From Clostridiales bacterium (GTDB lineage Bacteria; Bacillota; Clostridia; Oscillospirales; Butyricicoccaceae), in NCBI GenBank assembly GCA_019421385.1, contig JAHZFK010000003.1, positions 67,573-103,787 of the forward strand: a stretch of DNA of 36,215 nucleotides, given 5' to 3'. Made by a program: the position numbers and the translations under genes. The stretch's first letter is position 1. Every line of letters starts with the position of its first letter. Below are positions 33,401 through 36,215 of this stretch, piece after piece. The notes under the pieces were generated by a model, which had not been told where the DNA came from, did not search any database, and was given only the letters and a program-made list of their open reading frames with translations.

Positions 33401-35663
33401 TTGCCAGTTTAGCTGCATGTTGACGGCTATCCGAGAAAAGCAGAACTTTCCGCCCCTCGTTTGGAAGTCGATCGGGATCGCCTGTTTTCCCTGGAACCGC
33501 AGGTTGAGCTTGGAATTGCGCTTTAATCAGATTGAAGAAGGACTGGTTGCCTCTTGTATTAAAAGAGGTCAGTTGCATCTTAGATAGTTCATGCCGACAA
33601 TGCGGACAGGTGGAAAATGTCAGAATGTCCGGTCGGGCCTTTGCTGTGAAGCCGCTATAATACAGCTTTCTGATGCCCTGCTTTCCATCCAAGGAATCAT
33701 CAGAAAAGTCGATGAAGCCGCTTTGAACATCTAAGTAGCAAGGCGAAATTTTATTCTGTCCTTGACGTTCCGGCAATCGATAACCTGCAGACGGAATGAA
33801 AAGATGTATTTCTTTAACCTCATCTTCATTTATCATACCAGGTTGATGCCAGAGGTATGTACGTCTTCTGGCTTCAAAATCTTGCTTCAGCACAAAACCT
33901 CTGAAGAAAATACTACCGCACCGGCGATCATTGTATAACTCATAAATCGTACTTCCGCATTCTTTGCAAGTAAGATTACCATCCGAAAAATAGACCTCAC
34001 CCAATGTTAATCCGTTTTCCGTGTGCGAATGAGGACATTCTGGATTAGTACAAGCGTAAACGCCCTTGATTCCACGAAAAAGCATATGCATTCTTGCGGG
34101 AAACAGAACACTTCCACTTTCGCTTCGCGCCAAAGGTGCGATTGAAAGCATAACACTGACAGCGTGCAGGGCATCTTCTAAACTATTATCAGGAAAAATA
34201 GACTCCGCTAATTCTTGCAAAGAGACTGCTGTTCCGCGGCAAAGCATGAACATTTGGCAGAATGGTACATAGTCTACCAAATGGTCGTATAGCCATTGGT
34301 ACGCATCTTCAGAAGAAACAAATGGAGCAGGACTATTGGCAATACCTGTCCAAAATCCATTGAGTGCCATAAGGCGTTCCGGATCATCGCCCTCAAACGC
34401 ATCCGGAAGAAATTCCTTAAATTTACTGAAGGGAATATGAACTGCACTTCCGCTGCCTATTTCCTCTCGTTCGCCAGTGAGATAACAGAACGGATGCATG
34501 TCGTCAGATGCAGTCAATTCATTTGCAAATGTCCTGACGGCCTTCCTGTCATTCTCGTCATTGTCGGGCATACTTGCAGTAGTCAATATAAATTGAACTC
34601 TACTGCGATCAATGCCCAAACGGTGGAATAAACGCCGGATGAGCAATGATACCTCGCCGCCTGCAGAACCGCGATACATATGCGCTTCATCAATGACAAA
34701 TAGAAGCTTATTATTCGGATCTGCATTTAGCCATGCCTGAGTATCTGACCATATTTTATGCTCTCTTGGCCGAAGAAGCATATATTCAAGCATGGAGTAG
34801 TTTGTAATCAAAATATCGGGGCAGAATTGCTGCATTTCAAAACGAGTTACCAGTTCTGCATCCTCATCGTTCGGAATATGTTTTCCGTTATAGAGTTTTT
34901 CAAGGAATTCATCAAAATTTTCTTTGGCCGGTAGTTTTCCGTCCTTAATGAGTTTCTCTAAAAAAGCTTTTTCTTCATCGTTTTCAGGATTGACCATACG
35001 GGAATATGTTGCCGCAAGTGAACGGTCCTCACTACGTCGGGGCTCCTTACCTGCATAAGGAGTTCTTCCGGTATACATGCCGAATTGAGGGCGGCGGGAA
35101 TTATTTCCACATGCGGTGCGGAATATATTTATAAATCGGTGGTCTGGATCACCAATCAAACGGCGCAAACGACTAATCTGGTCAGAAACCAGGGCGTTCA
35201 TAGGATACATGATAATCGTTCGGACGCCACGCATAGCCCAGCTATCCGGGCTATTTCTTGCTTCTGAAGCAAGTTTTGCCATCAAGGGCCACATAAAACA
35301 TTCCGTCTTACCAGAGCCTGTACCTGTTGACACAAACAGATCCTGACCCTCAAATGCCGCTTCCAAAGCGGAAATTTGGTGACAAAAAGGTGATGGGTAT
35401 ACGCCAAGATTGGCATCTGATAGCGCCTTAAAATAGTCTTTCAGCCAATCAGGTAACTTGGGAGATGACTGGATTCCGTTTGTCGTACTTTTGTAAGCAG
35501 GTGATGATTCAACATACGGTTTTTGATAAAGAACACCTTCTTGATTCAGCTTATTTTGTGCAGCGGACAGCAAGATAGGAGACTTCCCAAAATATTGCGA
35601 CTTTATATAGTTTTCCAGAGCTTCACGCAGTTGCAAGTGAACTCCGTTTGCACCATTGGACAT
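30402..35663 (-). CDS. Giant DEAH-box helicase with DUF1998-type C-terminus, DruE-like (Druantia defence)
   Basis: GGAGG at 35675-35671 is 7 bases from the ATG at 35663 and only 1 from the in-frame ATG at 35669, so 35663 is preferred (1753 residues). The N-terminus (LREALENYIKSQYF, then VLYQKPYVESSPAY) resembles DruE. Superfamily II motifs follow: GTGSGKT at about 114-120, MYPMNALVSDQ, DEAH at about 325-328, TTAS, and QRAGRAGRRG near 1131. Several zinc ribbons are present (CxxCSELT...CPSC, CSQCGW...CPFC, CTNPEC...CKEC). A CTCDSACHRC cluster at about 1631-1640 matches DUF1998. It probably translocates on phage DNA. Its start overlaps or abuts the upstream gene. DISARM DrmA and other DUF1998 helicases are alternatives, but they are usually shorter. 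Confidence 0.75.
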   Translation of the reverse strand: MSNGANGVHLQLREALENYIKSQYFGKSPILLSAAQNKLNQEGVLYQKPYVESSPAYKSTTNGIQSSPKLPDWLKDYFKALSDANLGVYPSPFCHQISALEAAFEGQDLFVSTGTGSGKTECFMWPLMAKLASEARNSPDSWAMRGVRTIIMYPMNALVSDQISRLRRLIGDPDHRFINIFRTACGNNSRRPQFGMYTGRTPYAGKEPRRSEDRSLAATYSRMVNPENDEEKAFLEKLIKDGKLPAKENFDEFLEKLYNGKHIPNDEDAELVTRFEMQQFCPDILITNYSMLEYMLLRPREHKIWSDTQAWLNADPNNKLLFVIDEAHMYRGSAGGEVSLLIRRLFHRLGIDRSRVQFILTTASMPDNDENDRKAVRTFANELTASDDMHPFCYLTGEREEIGSGSAVHIPFSKFKEFLPDAFEGDDPERLMALNGFWTGIANSPAPFVSSEDAYQWLYDHLVDYVPFCQMFMLCRGTAVSLQELAESIFPDNSLEDALHAVSVMLSIAPLARSESGSVLFPARMHMLFRGIKGVYACTNPECPHSHTENGLTLGEVYFSDGNLTCKECGSTIYELYNDRRCGSIFFRGFVLKQDFEARRRTYLWHQPGMINEDEVKEIHLFIPSAGYRLPERQGQNKISPCYLDVQSGFIDFSDDSLDGKQGIRKLYYSGFTAKARPDILTFSTCPHCRHELSKMQLTSFNTRGNQSFFNLIKAQFQAQPAVPGKTGDPDRLPNEGRKVLLFSDSRQHAAKLARDMSDASDITAARQLAVLAIDRMEHEVAEQSMNYFYDYFAMVAVEHHVQIFHDSETEKQRERLIEHGTQALKNYTRAKKRGQQYTPRFTIDNAPTQMKEQLIRFYCGGYNTLVDSALSWIEPTDAAKWDALDALEEADIEISEEEFMEFFNAWILSICDTSVILGHTIPDVIREKVRPNYVGYGIDKNKKFSTDIREIMGWSDNDSVAAKWSQILRETFMDEGSSSNGKYYIDLSRIKPRFNLEHMWFRCERCSELTPYLLKGKCPSCQCEKIHPMTTEEIDALDFWRKPVKDALQGDTIRVIDTEEHTAQLSHKDQRDELWSRTEQYELRFQDFLQNGEAPVDILSSTTTMEVGIDIGSLVAVGLRNIPPMRENYQQRAGRAGRRGSSLSTIVTFCEDGPHDSLYFSNPVPMFRGDPRRPWIDISSEKITQRHLGMVALQTYLREKSNSLDAIPAIEFLDEHLQPFSSFLAIFEISKDDILVPVGSKGALDSYKGELEKSLSALKQKRDDHPELFETDDSSDSGKKTLLDALYEEGVIPTYSFPKNVVSTYISDISGKVKYQVERGLDVAIGEYAPGRAIVVDKTTYQIGGLYYPGGERSEKTAASPAKAFIQDASYRKSIRTCSQCGWFGLEEDNPDTCPFCGNKALTNMLPMLRPWGFAPRNATSIETAQLNEEYSATQQPLYSTLPDADDVTAVNGCANIRMAVRPNQRIIMLNNGVSGKGFTICCDCGAAMPGDDPAVLKDVLRPYRSKFIKTRCKHSDTINVNLGYDFVTDMLVLEFALDRKQIDINPTRNSWLNRAGQSLAEGLRLAACQELDIEFTELVTGYRVRQNRNGDFVDIYLYDSLSSGAGYAVSIESSIRQLLTKTRELLESCTCDSACHRCLKHYRNQYIHSVLDRKAALDLLNWGETGARVSAVPYEKQQYLLKSLEQILQISGIHIDVNHESVWAEGRYSKKKVVVYPAMWTKPIEENTIFVSDAHLKYAKPYALKTILDSL

Positions 35664-35665
35664 AA

Positions 35666-36215
35666 TCATTCCTCCACAAAGCAGTAACCCATTGATTCCA
35701 ACTCATGTTTGAACATAGGATAGATTTGCCTTGCCATCATTCTTGTAAAGACTTGGGGCGTTTTTGATGTAAAATCATATCGCACAGGCCAGCTATAGAG
35801 TTTGAAGAAGTTTTCTTCCGAAGGTGGCAGACGATAGCCAAGTTTGATTTCTATCAGACTTCCCTTTGCCTTCGTTTTGATTTCTGGAAGTGTTCCATGT
35901 TTTTTTAGAAGTGATATTGCAATCCTTCTATATTCGCCGTGGTTGCTTGGAACATTCGAAAAATAGTCCCGCATTCTCCATTCTGGAATCGGTGTATTCA
36001 GAAATACCCCATTACTGTATCGATAAAATACAAAAATTTTATTTGGTTCACCATATCTTGCAAGGGATATATGGTCATTTTTTTCGGGAATCTGTTGCCA
36101 ATACCCCCATTTAAATGGAGGATCAAGCCGCAGAAACTCTGAGTTATCTGGCCATTCTATTTGTTCCCATTCGCAATGCGCCAACAGTTCTTCGAGATAG
36201 CTTTCAAACGACTGC
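35666..36215 (-). CDS. Unrecognised protein encoded upstream of the DruE-like helicase, C-terminal part (partial)
   Basis: The minus-strand frame is open through the right window edge, so at least 182 C-terminal residues are seen and the true start is outside; the TTG at 36184 is internal (upstream codons QSFESYLEEL continue cleanly). The segment is rich in aromatics (FKWGYWQQIPEK, then NKIFVFYRYSNG, RMRDYFSNVP), with a basic helix RRIAISLLKKHG and a charged strand KGSLIEIKLGYRLP. I recognise no domain. It ends MGYCFVEE, and its stop (35666-35668) lies within bases of the helicase start, with the helicase ribosome binding site inside its last codons, so the two proteins are made together and may work as a pair. 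Confidence 0.75.
   Translation of the reverse strand, partial: QSFESYLEELLAHCEWEQIEWPDNSEFLRLDPPFKWGYWQQIPEKNDHISLARYGEPNKIFVFYRYSNGVFLNTPIPEWRMRDYFSNVPSNHGEYRRIAISLLKKHGTLPEIKTKAKGSLIEIKLGYRLPPSEENFFKLYSWPVRYDFTSKTPQVFTRMMARQIYPMFKHELESMGYCFVEE

Noticed and set aside
1..36215. CRISPR arrays or rRNA genes
   Set aside because: No regularly spaced direct repeats and no rRNA-like sequence were seen anywhere in the window.

Overview
The window is the replication-origin neighbourhood of a Firmicutes chromosome, most likely a Clostridia/Oscillospirales gut anaerobe of the Butyricicoccus/Agathobaculum kind. Supports for this are the gene order (gyrA-gyrB-remB-recF-yaaA-dnaN-dnaA / rpmH-rnpA-yidD-yidC-jag-mnmE-mnmG-rsmG-noc-parA-parB), the presence of noc and remB, canonical Firmicutes parS sites, strong Shine-Dalgarno sequences and a moderately GC-rich core. 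The genus is inference only.

Layout. (1) 1-5583 is an accessory left flank. It holds the tail of a YeiH-type transporter, a thioredoxin-reductase-like flavoprotein without its cysteine pair, an EFR1-type flavodoxin/ferredoxin fusion, a membrane-anchored alpha/beta hydrolase, a leftward SGNH hydrolase + rhodanese lipoprotein pair, a Nudix hydrolase directly behind the stub of a DUF3427-type helicase, and about 750 bp of degraded, A+T-rich DNA. (2) 5584-7790 holds tRNA-Thr(CGU) and a divergent promoter driving rpsF-ssb-rpsR, then a small membrane protein/XRE regulator operon with an operator over its own promoter. (3) 7796-16747 is the leftward replication operon, read dnaA to gyrA. (4) 15237-15466 and 16748-17076 flank dnaA and carry DnaA boxes and a DnaA-trio-like repeat; this is the probable oriC. 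(5) 17077-29481 reads rightward: rpmH, RNase P protein, membrane insertion (yidD, yidC), jag, tRNA modification (mnmE, mnmG), rsmG, segregation (noc, two parS, parA, parB), a coiled-coil membrane protein, serS and a FlK-like thioesterase. (6) 29531-30154 is an AlkA/HhH-GPD glycosylase, the last gene of the ordinary chromosome.

(7) At 30218-30270 lies only the 3' half of a tRNA-Leu(UAG), cut exactly at the anticodon loop. This is the footprint of a tRNA-targeting integrase. Beyond it the DNA is visibly more A+T-rich and carries a leftward two-gene overlap: an unrecognised protein (cut by the window edge) followed by a roughly 1750-residue DEAH helicase with several zinc ribbons and a DUF1998-type cysteine cluster, resembling DruE of the Druantia anti-phage system. 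I read this as the end of an integrated defence island; its integrase, other genes and the restored tRNA-Leu should lie past 36215.

The core genes form one logical unit: initiation (DnaA, oriC), elongation and topology (DnaN, GyrAB, RecF, SSB), and origin segregation and division-site protection (ParAB-parS, Noc), interleaved with translation and membrane-biogenesis genes normally found near the origin.
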